Source of the DNA: Lachnospiraceae bacterium
Lineage (GTDB): Bacteria; Bacillota_A; Clostridia; Lachnospirales; Lachnospiraceae
Assembly: GCA_017482005.1 (NCBI GenBank)
Contig: JAFUOI010000010.1
Location: 35,645 to 99,644 of the forward strand
Direction: 5' to 3'
Length of the DNA stretch: 64,000 bases
The notes below the pieces were generated by a model. The model saw only the letters and a program-made list of their open reading frames with translations, was not told the DNA's origin and searched no databases. Positions 53,836 through 62,912 of the stretch are shown in pieces; within the stretch, counting starts at the first letter, position 1; every line of letters starts with the position of its first letter. The translations under genes were made by a program, and so were the position numbers.

Positions 53836-55687
53836 CTATGGAAAAGTAAAAAAAATGCATATGTTAGTTGCAGCAACCTGTGTGCTGGTATTGGCATTTT
53901 GTTGCAGCGGTTGCGAAAATATTGTGCAAAGTAAATATAATATAGAAGATTACCACATGGAAGAGAATTCGGGTGTGTACTGTTTTACAGATTATCTTGC
54001 TGACCTTGAAAATGTAGTTGCAGCAGCAATGTGCGATGATGATAGGATTCTGCTTTATGAAGAGTTGCCGGAGGGAAACTTGATTCATAAAAAAATCTGG
54101 TTTTTTTCGTATCTTACAGGAGAGAAACAGTTGGGCAGTAGTATTTCTCAAGTTGTGGATGAAAATTATTTTTCGGCGCCGGATCGGTATAATATACTCA
54201 GCACAAAGCCCTTGGTTTTGAAAGATGTATATGAGAATAGTATTTACATATATACGGAGGATTTGTCAGAATACAGTATATTATCATTTGAAGATTATGC
54301 AATGCCGCAAGGGATGTTTGTTCGTGACAGTAAGCTGTATTTTATGGATTTTAATACATGTAAAGTGTATGTACATGGATTGGATGAATATAGTGCTGCA
54401 GGAAAGCAGGTCAACTATAAAACGTTTTGCAATGAGGCACAGAATGTTTTTGTGCCTCATTTTAATATGGGAGCATGCTCTCTTGAAAATGTAAGCGAAG
54501 ATGGTGAGTGTCTGCGTATATATGCAGAGTGCCTGCAGGAAAATGAGCATTACTATTATGTCTATAATATTAAGCAACAGACATTTGAGGAGAAGTATCG
54601 TTTTAAAGATCAAAAAGATATATTGTGGAACGCGTGGGACTATGGGAAGGATTTGGCAAAGGTACAACCTTCGCCTGTCGATCGTTTTAAAATGACGGAC
54701 TATACGCTTGGAAAGACATATGAAACCAAGATAGAACCTGAGATTATATACAGTTATGTGAAAGTGGATGAAAATATTTCCGAAACCCAGGGAAAAATAT
54801 TGATTTATGTTGTTGATGAAAATAAGGAGCGGATGTCGGAGATATTTCTGTGGGATTATGCAAAAGCGGAAGCTAAGAATGCAGGTCAAAAGAAGGAAAA
54901 AATTTTTTCAGAGGTTCCCCGTGAAATTGATTATGCGGATTTAACGGATAAGGCAGAAGAAATGGAAGAGAAGTATGGAATTAATATTGTTATGGGAGAA
55001 AATGTCACCTGTGATTTTGGTGCTTATGACTATGAGCAAGTGACAGATGAGGGACGTATTTATTCTGCTCTGGAGGAACTGGAACTGGCAATGGGCGCGT
55101 TTCCGGATGGAATGTGTGAAGAGATGACACAGGACTACGCATTGGGATTTAACGTATACTTATGCGGAGCTTTTACACCGAAAAATAAAGAAAATATCAG
55201 TGATGCGGGAGCTTTTTTTTCCTTTGATAACGGATATTACAATTTGGCAATGAACATTATGGAGGATTGTTTGGAGGCAAATGTGATTCATGAAATGACA
55301 CATGCTATCGACAACTATTTTGTTTATTGCGGAGCAGCTGAACAATTGGAGACAGATTGGCAGGCATGTAATCCGGAAGGGTTTGCGTATTTAGATTCAT
55401 ATTTTGATTATGAAGAGCACCATGAACAGACTTTTTTTGGTGATTTTGAAGATATTGATGAGGTGTATTTTGTTGATGAGTATTCGAAAACCTTCCCGAC
55501 GGAGGACAGAAGTCGCGTTTTCGAAAAATTTGCTTCAGAATATAGCGAAGGAGAATGGCTGTTACAAGCACAGCCGCTCCGCCGTAAGGCACGTCTTCTT
55601 TTAGACTACTGCACAGAGTATTTGGAATGTTTTCGCGCGGATGAGGAGTATGGGTTGAAGACAAAGGCAGAGCAGCTGGGGTGGTAG
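53825..55687 (+). CDS. Lipoprotein with zinc-metalloprotease motif (HExxH)
   Basis: The 620-residue protein begins, in my reading, at TTG 53825 so that the signal peptide has a basic 'KVKK' region and a lipobox 'CSGC' with Cys30; ATG 53855 is the alternative and would lack positive charge. A ~400-residue soluble domain follows, without a clear family. Near the C-terminus 'VIHEMTHAID' (His489-Glu490-His493) is a zincin HExxH, and 'PTEDRSRVFEKFASEY' further on may give the third zinc ligand. This layout resembles extracytoplasmic metallopeptidases of Clostridia. It overlaps the response regulator by 11 bp. Specific substrate and family are unknown. Confidence 0.75.
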   Translation: MNVSYGKVKKMHMLVAATCVLVLAFCCSGCENIVQSKYNIEDYHMEENSGVYCFTDYLADLENVVAAAMCDDDRILLYEELPEGNLIHKKIWFFSYLTGEKQLGSSISQVVDENYFSAPDRYNILSTKPLVLKDVYENSIYIYTEDLSEYSILSFEDYAMPQGMFVRDSKLYFMDFNTCKVYVHGLDEYSAAGKQVNYKTFCNEAQNVFVPHFNMGACSLENVSEDGECLRIYAECLQENEHYYYVYNIKQQTFEEKYRFKDQKDILWNAWDYGKDLAKVQPSPVDRFKMTDYTLGKTYETKIEPEIIYSYVKVDENISETQGKILIYVVDENKERMSEIFLWDYAKAEAKNAGQKKEKIFSEVPREIDYADLTDKAEEMEEKYGINIVMGENVTCDFGAYDYEQVTDEGRIYSALEELELAMGAFPDGMCEEMTQDYALGFNVYLCGAFTPKNKENISDAGAFFSFDNGYYNLAMNIMEDCLEANVIHEMTHAIDNYFVYCGAAEQLETDWQACNPEGFAYLDSYFDYEEHHEQTFFGDFEDIDEVYFVDEYSKTFPTEDRSRVFEKFASEYSEGEWLLQAQPLRRKARLLLDYCTEYLECFRADEEYGLKTKAEQLGW

Positions 55688-55738
55688 ATGTATGAGTAGA
55701 GTTTAGAATTATTTCTTTGATTATAAGGGGGAGGGTAT

Positions 55739-56920
55739 ATGATATACAGAACATTTAAAGAGGATAAATTGTCGCTTCTCGGCTTCGGAACCATGCGTTT
55801 GCCGCTTTTGGAAAACGGACAGATTGATGAGTTGCAGACGGAGAAAATGGTCGCGCTTGCAATGGAAGCGGGGGTAAATTATTTTGATACGGCCTATCCG
55901 TACCATGGCGGCGAGTCGGAGATTGTAATCGGAAGACTCCTGCGTAATTATCCTAGGGAGAGTTACCGATTGGCAACCAAATATCCGGGACACCAGATTG
56001 TGGAAAAATATGACCCGAAAGCAATTTTCGAAGAACAACTTGAAAAATGCGGCGTGGAGTATTTTGACTATTATTTACTTCATAATGTATATGAAAATTC
56101 CATACATATTTACACAGATGAAAAGATTGGTGTGATGGAGTATTTCAGAGAGCAGAAGCGTCTCGGGAAAATCAAACATCTTGGGTTTTCCAGTCACGGC
56201 CGTTTGGAAAATCTGAAGGAGTTTCTTGATTTGTACGGAGATGATATGGAGTTTTGCCAGATTCAGCTAAATTACCTGGATTGGACGTTGCAACAGGCAA
56301 AAGAGAAGTATGAACTGTTGACAGAGAGAGGAATTCCGGTCTGGGTCATGGAGCCGGTTCGCGGCGGCAAACTGGCAAATCTTCCAAAAGAAGATACCCT
56401 TATTTTAAAACAAAACAGACCACAGGAAAGTATTGCGGCGTGGAGTTTCCGGTTTTTGCAGGAACTTCCCAATGTGACAATGATTTTAAGCGGAATGTCC
56501 GATGTAGAGCAGATGAAAGATAATTTAAACACTTTTGCGGCGGAGAAACCGCTTTCTATGAAAGAGAATAAGCTTTTGCTGACGATTGCGGAAGGAATGA
56601 AAAATTCGGTACCGTGTACTGCGTGCAGATATTGCTGTGATGGGTGCCCGAGGGGGCTTGATATTCCGAAGATGCTTGCGACATACAATGAGATTGTGAT
56701 TGCGCCGTCTACCAATGCAGTTATGTGGCTGGATGCATTAGAAGAGAGTAAACTTCCGGCTGCTTGTATCAAGTGCGGAAAATGCGGCAAAATTTGTCCG
56801 CAGGGAATAGAGATACCAAAGATTTTGGAAGACTTTTCCGTGCACCTTGAAAAAATACCGAAATGGGCAGATATTTGCAGGGAAAGGGAAGCTCTGGCAA
56901 AGAAACGCAGAGGTGAATAA
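55739..56920 (+). CDS. Aldo/keto reductase with C-terminal 4Fe-4S ferredoxin-like domain
   Basis: The 393-residue protein has an AKR barrel: 'LGFGTMRLPL', catalytic Asp/Tyr in 'NYFDTAYPYHGGESE', Lys in 'ATKYPGH' and His in 'YLLHNVYENS'. The C-terminal ~90 residues carry two Cx2Cx2Cx3CP motifs ('CTACRYCCDGCPRG' and 'CIKCGKCGKICPQG'), which bind two 4Fe-4S clusters. This fused type is common in anaerobes; reductases of this class act on sugars or aldehydes and may draw electrons from ferredoxin. The substrate is not known. GGGGGAGG precedes the ATG. Confidence 0.92.
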   Translation: MIYRTFKEDKLSLLGFGTMRLPLLENGQIDELQTEKMVALAMEAGVNYFDTAYPYHGGESEIVIGRLLRNYPRESYRLATKYPGHQIVEKYDPKAIFEEQLEKCGVEYFDYYLLHNVYENSIHIYTDEKIGVMEYFREQKRLGKIKHLGFSSHGRLENLKEFLDLYGDDMEFCQIQLNYLDWTLQQAKEKYELLTERGIPVWVMEPVRGGKLANLPKEDTLILKQNRPQESIAAWSFRFLQELPNVTMILSGMSDVEQMKDNLNTFAAEKPLSMKENKLLLTIAEGMKNSVPCTACRYCCDGCPRGLDIPKMLATYNEIVIAPSTNAVMWLDALEESKLPAACIKCGKCGKICPQGIEIPKILEDFSVHLEKIPKWADICREREALAKKRRGE

Positions 56921-56922
56921 AA

Positions 56923-58095
56923 TTGAAAGAATTGGTTGCTATGGCAATCGTAGCGGTTATTTTTATCTTACCGTTTGTTTTGGTTGCAATTGATATTATC
57001 TTGTTTGTTAAGAAAAAGGAAAAATGGTGGTTTGAGGCAATTGCTTTTGCCTGCGGCGGAATATATATGATTTTGGCGTACATCCTATGGGATTTGCCGG
57101 ACTACAATACACCGCTGAACATTCATGATGTCATCCATGCGCATGCACCGTTCGCGTCAGAGCATTTGCCGTCGCTTATGTTGTTTGCGGTCTGGGGAGT
57201 GCTTAGTTATATTTTGCTTAAATTTACAAGAAAAAAACTTCCGCCGCTTATGGAAGTGTTTTTTCTGGCCGGAATTTACGTTGGAATTGCTTTGTGCGCA
57301 GTGTTTGTGTTTCAACTGATTTGTCTTCCGCATCCGTTGCCCGCAAGAATGGGCGATGTGTTCCCGGATGCAGCAAACCCGGATGCATTGTATTATATTC
57401 GGATTGGTCCGTCGGATATCATTACGATTTTATGCCTTTGTGCGGTACCGCTTTTGTACATGATTCATGTCATTGTGCTTATGGTTTGCATTGTGAAGGA
57501 AAAAGCGGAGAAGCAAAAGGAATTACGATATAACAATCCTGTTTTGCAAAAAATAAATTGCTGGCTGCTTTCGGGTGCCAACTTATTCTGGGGTGCAGTG
57601 GTTGCGCTGTTGCCTGTGCTTGGAATACTTGTTGGATTGCTCATATTATTCGGACAACAGCCGGACAGCATTATAAAAGTATTTACACAGACCAGTGACT
57701 GGGTTTTATCCGGGGAAATATCACCTCCGCCGGTAGCTTATGATACACACTATCTTTGCACGGTTTCTCTTCGCGGGCATAAAAAGATTGTAAAACCATT
57801 GCGCTACGGAATCAGGAGAGGAGAGAAGATAGTTGTCAACAGGCAACTTTGTGTGGCAAATGCGTTTGAACAGTTATTGGAAGAAAAAGCGCCGCATCTT
57901 CACAGGAAGATACGACGTTTCTATGATACTTACGGATATCCGGTTTCACGACATATCAATACCGCTTGGGCGGCAGATATAGTTTATATTCTGATGAAAC
58001 CCCTTGAGTGGTTCTTTGTGGCTGTACTTTATCTGGTTGATCCGAAACCGGAAAACAGAATCAACAGCCAATATATGCCCAAACCACTGCAATAA
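56923..58095 (+). CDS. Multi-pass membrane protein (DUF6688-like)
   Basis: The 390-residue protein starts at TTG 56923, only two bases after the reductase stop, with AGAGGTG upstream. It has about seven hydrophobic segments in the first ~250 residues, then a soluble C-terminal region with 'YDTHYLCTVSLRGHKKIVKPLRYGIRRG' and 'IVVNRQLCVANAFEQLLEE', and a final hydrophobic stretch (~360-380). From memory this resembles the DUF6688 family; I could not verify it. Function unknown. Its last 35 bp overlap the convergent DUF554 gene. Confidence 0.7.
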   Translation: MKELVAMAIVAVIFILPFVLVAIDIILFVKKKEKWWFEAIAFACGGIYMILAYILWDLPDYNTPLNIHDVIHAHAPFASEHLPSLMLFAVWGVLSYILLKFTRKKLPPLMEVFFLAGIYVGIALCAVFVFQLICLPHPLPARMGDVFPDAANPDALYYIRIGPSDIITILCLCAVPLLYMIHVIVLMVCIVKEKAEKQKELRYNNPVLQKINCWLLSGANLFWGAVVALLPVLGILVGLLILFGQQPDSIIKVFTQTSDWVLSGEISPPPVAYDTHYLCTVSLRGHKKIVKPLRYGIRRGEKIVVNRQLCVANAFEQLLEEKAPHLHRKIRRFYDTYGYPVSRHINTAWAADIVYILMKPLEWFFVAVLYLVDPKPENRINSQYMPKPLQ

Positions 58096-58780
58096 GAATA
58101 GCGGGCAGAAGGTTTGCGACGCGGATTTTTTTGCCCCATACAAGATTTAAACCGACACAAAAGATTAAGATAGAACCGATCAGGGAGAGATTGGCGAGTG
58201 CGCCTTCTGTCATGATCGGTTTTATAAACTTTGCAAGGAGTGTGATGCTCCCTTGAAATAGTCCCACCGGTATGGCAGAGAATGCACATCCCTTTCCCAT
58301 AGAGCAGGTCATGACAATAATTATAATAAAGTCAAGAACGGCCTTGGTAGCCAAAATGGAGTAATTGCCGAAAATACCGTCCTCAATGGAACCGACAATG
58401 GCCATGGCTCCGATGCTTACAGTAAGTGAGGCGGTAACAAATGCGTCTACAAATTTCCTGTCTTTGGCGTTTCCGGTTTTCATTTTGAGCCATGTTCCGA
58501 AGGATTCGAATTTATCTTCAAGATTGAGTAATTCGCCGAGAAGAGCACCGAGTGCGAGGGAAATGGTAATCATCATGGAATTTCCGCTTGCAAGTGAGCC
58601 GCTGCTTACGTTTAAAATACCTTCCATGGCACCACCGATACCAATGAAAAGTACGCAGATTCCGCAGGCGTTGTTTAGACCATCCTGATAACGTTCCTTT
58701 AAGAAACGTCCGAATAGTTTTCCGAAAAGGCCGCCGGCAACAATTGCGGCGACATTTATAATTGTTCCAAGTCCTATCAT
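58061..58780 (-). CDS. DUF554 family membrane protein (YdfK/YqgA-like)
   Basis: The 239-residue protein has about six to seven hydrophobic segments and the DUF554 signature 'GTIINVAAIVAGGLFGKLFG' at its start, with 'DAFVTASLTVSIGAMAIVGSIEDG' in the middle. DUF554 proteins are widespread, with unknown function. I choose ATG 58780 because AAGGA is ten bases upstream; the ATG at 58789 is only one base from it. The 3' end overlaps the convergent gene by 35 bp. Confidence 0.92.
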   Translation of the reverse strand: MIGLGTIINVAAIVAGGLFGKLFGRFLKERYQDGLNNACGICVLFIGIGGAMEGILNVSSGSLASGNSMMITISLALGALLGELLNLEDKFESFGTWLKMKTGNAKDRKFVDAFVTASLTVSIGAMAIVGSIEDGIFGNYSILATKAVLDFIIIIVMTCSMGKGCAFSAIPVGLFQGSITLLAKFIKPIMTEGALANLSLIGSILIFCVGLNLVWGKKIRVANLLPAILIAVVWAYIGC

Positions 58781-58947
58781 TATAATCATATCCTTTGCAA
58801 TGAATTATATCGTTCCGATTTCTTATTTTATTCCCATGTGAGAGAAAAAGCAAATCCCAGTTAGGAAATATTTGTATTTGCTTGCATTCAGGCATAAAAT
58901 CATATATTATGGAACAAGTGAAAACAAAAGAAAGGCAAGGGTTATTT

Positions 58948-60852
58948 ATGAAAGAACAAAAAGAATTTCAGCCGTATATTCCGGCGTCAAAAGTAACACC
59001 GGAAATTACAGTGACATCCATTGTCATGGGTATTATTTTGGCTGTAATATTCGGAGCCGCCAATGCTTATCTCGGTCTTCGAGTAGGTATGACAGTATCA
59101 GCATCCATTCCGGCAGCGGTTATCTCAATGGGTGTGATTCGCGTGATTATGCGCAAAAACTCAATTTTGGAAAGTAATGTAGTGCAGACAATCGGTTCTG
59201 CCGGCGAGTCTTTGGCCGCCGGTGCAATCTTTACACTTCCGGCACTTTTCCTTTGGGCGTCAGAAGGCGTTATGGAAAAACCGGGTATTGTTGAGATTAC
59301 AGTAATCGCATTATTAGGAGGACTTCTCGGAGTATTCTTTATGGTGCCTCTTCGTAATGCACTTATTGTAAAAGAACACGGAACACTTCCGTATCCGGAA
59401 GGAACTGCATGTGCAGAAGTACTTCTTGCAGGTGAAGAAGGCGGTGCAAATGCATCGACGGTATTTACCGGTATGGGATTTGCGGCAGTGTTTAAATTTA
59501 TCATTGATGGTTTAAAAGCTGTTCCTAGTGAAGTGTCTGCAAGTTTCAAAGGATATTCGGGTGAAATCGGTACACAGATTTATCCGGCGGTAATGAGTGT
59601 CGGCTATATCTGTGGTCCTAGAATTTCCTCTTACATGTTTGCCGGCGGTGTATTCAGTTGGATGGTATTAATTCCGATTTTTGTTATGCTGGGTGAAAGT
59701 GTTATTTTATATCCGGGAACAGAAACAATTGGTGCGTTGTATGCGGCAGGCGGTGCAAGCGCGATTTGGGGAAGTTACATTCGTTATATCGGTGCAGGTG
59801 CACTTGCAGCCGGTGGTATCATCAGTTTATTGAAATCACTTCCGCTTATCATAACAACGTTCCGTGATGCAATCAAAGGAATGAAAGGTGGCGTAAAAGC
59901 AGGAAACAGTCGTACGGAACAGGATCTTAGTATGAAACTTGTAATTAGTGCCATCGCTGTTTTGACGCTTTTGGTTTGGCTTGTTCCAGCAGTGCCGGTT
60001 ACGTTTATCGGTGCGGTTATCGTAGTTATTTTTGGATTCTTCTTTGCGACAGTGTCTTCCAGAATGGTAGGACTTGTAGGAAGCAGTAACAATCCGGTAT
60101 CCGGTATGGCAATTGCAACACTTCTTGTGACAACACTTATTTTAAAAGCAACAGGTGATGTGGGAGCGCATGGTATGCAGGGAGCAATTGCAATCGGTTC
60201 TATTATTTGTATCGTGGCAGCAATTGCCGGTGATACATCGCAGGATCTGAAGACCGGATTCTTATTGGGTTCGACACCGAAGAAACAGCAGATTGGTGAG
60301 GTCGTAGGTGTTGTTGCTTCTGCATTTGCCATCGGAGGAACATTATACCTTCTTGATAAAGCTTGGGGATTTGGTTCAGCAGAACTCGGAGCTCCGCAGG
60401 CGACTCTTATGAAGATGATCATCGAAGGTGTTATGGGAGGAAATCTTCCGTGGAATCTGGTGTTCATCGGTGTGGTTATTGCAATTGTAGTTGAAGTGCT
60501 CGGTATTCCGGTTCTTCCGTTCGCAATCGGTGTATATTTACCGGTACAGCTCAATGCTTGTATTATGGTCGGCGGTCTTGTTCGACTTGTATTTGAAAAG
60601 ATGAAAAAAGAAGAGAAAGAGAAAAAAGAAATCATCAGCGACGGAATATTATTCTGTTCCGGTATGATTGCCGGTGAGGGTCTTGTCGGAATTCTTTTGG
60701 CTGTTCTTGCGGTATTCGGTGTTGGTGAGATGATTGATATCTCAGGTAAGCTGAATCTTCCGACAGCAGTAGCTAACATTGGCAGCCTTGTTGTATTTGC
60801 ACTGGTTATTCTCAGTCTTTGCAAGTTCTCTCTTTGGAAAAAGAGAAAATAG
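58948..60852 (+). CDS. OPT family oligopeptide transporter
   Basis: The 634-residue protein has about 14-16 hydrophobic segments and OPT features: 'PEITVTSIVMGIILAVIFGAANAYLGLRVG'-type start, 'GSAGESLAAGAIFTLPAL', 'LPYPEGTACAEVLLAGEEGG', and 'GDTSQDLKTGFLLGSTPKKQQ'. OPT proteins import small peptides or metal chelates by proton coupling. The ATG at 58948 has AAGGG upstream; a longer in-frame start is less likely. It is followed 9 nt later by a PqqD-like small protein, probably co-transcribed. Confidence 0.93.
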   Translation: MKEQKEFQPYIPASKVTPEITVTSIVMGIILAVIFGAANAYLGLRVGMTVSASIPAAVISMGVIRVIMRKNSILESNVVQTIGSAGESLAAGAIFTLPALFLWASEGVMEKPGIVEITVIALLGGLLGVFFMVPLRNALIVKEHGTLPYPEGTACAEVLLAGEEGGANASTVFTGMGFAAVFKFIIDGLKAVPSEVSASFKGYSGEIGTQIYPAVMSVGYICGPRISSYMFAGGVFSWMVLIPIFVMLGESVILYPGTETIGALYAAGGASAIWGSYIRYIGAGALAAGGIISLLKSLPLIITTFRDAIKGMKGGVKAGNSRTEQDLSMKLVISAIAVLTLLVWLVPAVPVTFIGAVIVVIFGFFFATVSSRMVGLVGSSNNPVSGMAIATLLVTTLILKATGDVGAHGMQGAIAIGSIICIVAAIAGDTSQDLKTGFLLGSTPKKQQIGEVVGVVASAFAIGGTLYLLDKAWGFGSAELGAPQATLMKMIIEGVMGGNLPWNLVFIGVVIAIVVEVLGIPVLPFAIGVYLPVQLNACIMVGGLVRLVFEKMKKEEKEKKEIISDGILFCSGMIAGEGLVGILLAVLAVFGVGEMIDISGKLNLPTAVANIGSLVVFALVILSLCKFSLWKKRK

Positions 60853-60861
60853 GAAACAAAA

Positions 60862-61215
60862 ATGGGTAAAAAGAAAAAAGATTCTGAAAATTATCTGGAG
60901 CGGACGCCGCTTCGCCCGGACGGTCTTGAATGGACAACGGACGAAAATGGTATTGTAACACTTCATATCGAAAACAAAGGAGTGTTTAACCGCGTGGCAC
61001 AGAAATTATTGAAGAAACCGAAAATCAGCTATGTGCATTTGGATGAGACAGGAAGTTTTGTCTGGCCCCTTCTTTGTGAAGAGAAAAACATTCTGAAACT
61101 CGGTGAAGAGGTGAAAGCGCAGTTCGGCGAAAAAGCAGAACCGTTATACGAGCGTCTTGCAGAGTATTTTCGGATACTTGACAGTTATCATTTTGTTGTT
61201 TGGAAAGATAAGTAG
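60862..61215 (+). CDS. PqqD family protein (RiPP recognition-element-like)
   Basis: The 117-residue protein has a basic N-terminus, a beta-rich part, and the PqqD-type core 'YVHLDETGSFVWPLL' followed by the helical 'LGEEVKAQFGEKAEPLYERLAEYFRIL' segment. PqqD-like domains (RiPP recognition elements) bind precursor peptides for radical-SAM or other modifying enzymes. No radical-SAM enzyme, precursor peptide or other maturase is nearby. The neighbour is an OPT peptide transporter. So this is an orphan with unknown partner; it may have a non-RiPP role. The call is strong for the fold and weak for function. Confidence 0.75.
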   Translation: MGKKKKDSENYLERTPLRPDGLEWTTDENGIVTLHIENKGVFNRVAQKLLKKPKISYVHLDETGSFVWPLLCEEKNILKLGEEVKAQFGEKAEPLYERLAEYFRILDSYHFVVWKDK

Positions 61216-61220
61216 TATTT

Positions 61221-61267
61221 AAGACTTTCGCACTTATGGATTTGTTCCATGTGTGCGGAAGTCTTTT
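61221..61267 (+). terminator. Terminator after the PqqD-like gene
   Basis: AAGACTTTCGCAC with GTGCGGAAGTCTT (one mismatch) and TTTT tail. Confidence 0.8.
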
Positions 61268-61282
61268 CTTGTTTAAAATAAA

Positions 61283-61332
61283 TGTGAAAGGTTTGTGAAA
61301 ATATTGTTTCCGATGTTTGGGAATGTTAGAAT
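61283..61332 (+). promoter_or_regulatory. Promoter with OmpR-type direct repeat upstream of the kinase
   Basis: TTGTTT (61304-61309), 17 nt and TAGAAT (61327-61332). Just upstream, TGTGAAA occurs at 61283-61289 and 61294-61300, an exact 11-bp period, the typical half-site spacing for OmpR/PhoB-family regulators. Confidence 0.55.
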
Positions 61333-61369
61333 GTAACGGGGAGGAGAGTTCCAATAAGAGAGGAAAAGT

Positions 61370-62845
61370 ATGAAACATTCGTTACGCAGACAGTTTGCAA
61401 CAATCTTTATATCGCTAATGGCAGCGACTATTTTACTGTGTTGGTTGCTTAATACGACGTTGCTGGAAAAATATTATGTTGAAAACAAAAAAGACGTGTT
61501 GCTTTCGGCTTACAGGAGTATTAATGAAGCTTCAAATGCAGGTAATACCAGTTCGGAACAGTTTCAGATTGAAGTGCAAAAAATCAGTGGTATTTATAAT
61601 ATAAATATTCTTGTTATAAATGCAGATTCCCAGCCGGTAACATCTTCTGTTCATGACTATGATTATCTTGTCAGGGAATTGCTGGATCATGTATTTGCTG
61701 TCATAACCGAAAAGGAATCTGAAAAAAACGTATTAGAGCAGACGCCGCAATACACAATACAAAATAGTTATGATAAAAGAACGAACATTAGTTACATTGA
61801 AATGTGGGGCTTTTTGGATAACGGAAATCCGTTTATTATGCGAACAGCCATGGAGGGTATCAGAGATAGTGCTAAGATTGCCAACCGTTTTCTTATGTAT
61901 ATAGGAATTTTTGCAGTTGTTTTAAGCGGGGTAATTATTTGGTTTATATCAAGAAGGATTACAACGCCGATTCTGCAGTTGGCAGATATTTCCCAGAAGA
62001 TGACTAATCTTGATTTCGAGGCGAAGTATACAGGCGATGAAAAGAATGAAATAGGGATTCTTGGGTCTCATATGAATGAGATGTCCGATAAATTGGAACA
62101 TACAATTTCGGAGCTTAAGACAGCTAATAATGAACTGCTTAATGATATTGAGAAAAAAGAGCAGATAGATGAGATGAGAAGAGATTTTCTTTCTAATGTA
62201 TCACACGAACTTAAAACGCCGCTTGCGTTGGTTATGGGGTATGCAGAGGGGTTGAAGATGAATATTAATGAAGATCCGGAGAGCAGAGAGTTTTATTGTG
62301 ATGTCATTATGGATGAAGCACAGAAGATGGATGTATTAGTCAAGAAGCTTTTGACATTAAACCAGTTGGAGTTCGGCAATGATATTGTGACAATGGAAAG
62401 ATTTGATGTGGTAGAAATGATTCGCAATTATCTGTCTACTGTTACAATTTTGATTGAGAATGCATCGGCAAATGTTTTTTTTGAACAAGAGACTCCGATT
62501 TATGTATGGGGTGACGAGTTTAAAGTTGCAGAGGTGTTTACAAACTTTTTTACAAATGCGTTAAATCATCTTGACGGAGAGAAGAAGATTTCTATCCGGG
62601 TAGAAAAAGTGGATGACAAAGCCCGGATTAAAGTGTTTAATACCGGCAGACAGATTCCGGAAGAGTGTATTCCTTATTTGTGGGATAAGTTTTACAAAGT
62701 AGATAAGGCGCGGACAAGAGAGTATGGCGGAAGCGGTGTTGGTCTTTCTATTGTAAAAGCCATTATGGAATCCATGAATCAGTCGTATGGCGTAAACAAC
62801 CGTGAAGATGGTGTGGAATTTTGGTTTGAATTAGAGTGTAAATAG
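61370..62845 (+). CDS. Sensor histidine kinase (orphan)
   Basis: The 491-residue kinase has a first membrane helix (~8-28), an extracytoplasmic sensor (~30-175), a second helix (~178-197), a HAMP domain, and the catalytic core: His279 in 'FLSNVSHELKTPLAL', N box 'FFTNALNHLDGE', and 'EYGGSGVGLSIVKAI' as the G box. The His in 'SHELKTP' marks the HisKA group, usually paired with OmpR-family regulators. There is no regulator beside it; the nearest is at 53161-53835. Its promoter carries an OmpR-type repeat. A lipoprotein gene follows by 67 nt, possibly in the same transcript. Confidence 0.95.
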   Translation: MKHSLRRQFATIFISLMAATILLCWLLNTTLLEKYYVENKKDVLLSAYRSINEASNAGNTSSEQFQIEVQKISGIYNINILVINADSQPVTSSVHDYDYLVRELLDHVFAVITEKESEKNVLEQTPQYTIQNSYDKRTNISYIEMWGFLDNGNPFIMRTAMEGIRDSAKIANRFLMYIGIFAVVLSGVIIWFISRRITTPILQLADISQKMTNLDFEAKYTGDEKNEIGILGSHMNEMSDKLEHTISELKTANNELLNDIEKKEQIDEMRRDFLSNVSHELKTPLALVMGYAEGLKMNINEDPESREFYCDVIMDEAQKMDVLVKKLLTLNQLEFGNDIVTMERFDVVEMIRNYLSTVTILIENASANVFFEQETPIYVWGDEFKVAEVFTNFFTNALNHLDGEKKISIRVEKVDDKARIKVFNTGRQIPEECIPYLWDKFYKVDKARTREYGGSGVGLSIVKAIMESMNQSYGVNNREDGVEFWFELECK

Positions 62846-62912
62846 TGGTAGAATAAAATGACATTTATTTTATATGCCCATGAAAAGGTGTAGTGAGCAG
62901 AAAGCGGGATTT

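Noticed and set aside
59784..60824. 346-residue open frame on the minus strand
   Set aside because: It is the antisense of the OPT transporter gene, Thr/Pro/Ile-rich as expected for reverse reading of membrane codons, without a ribosome site.
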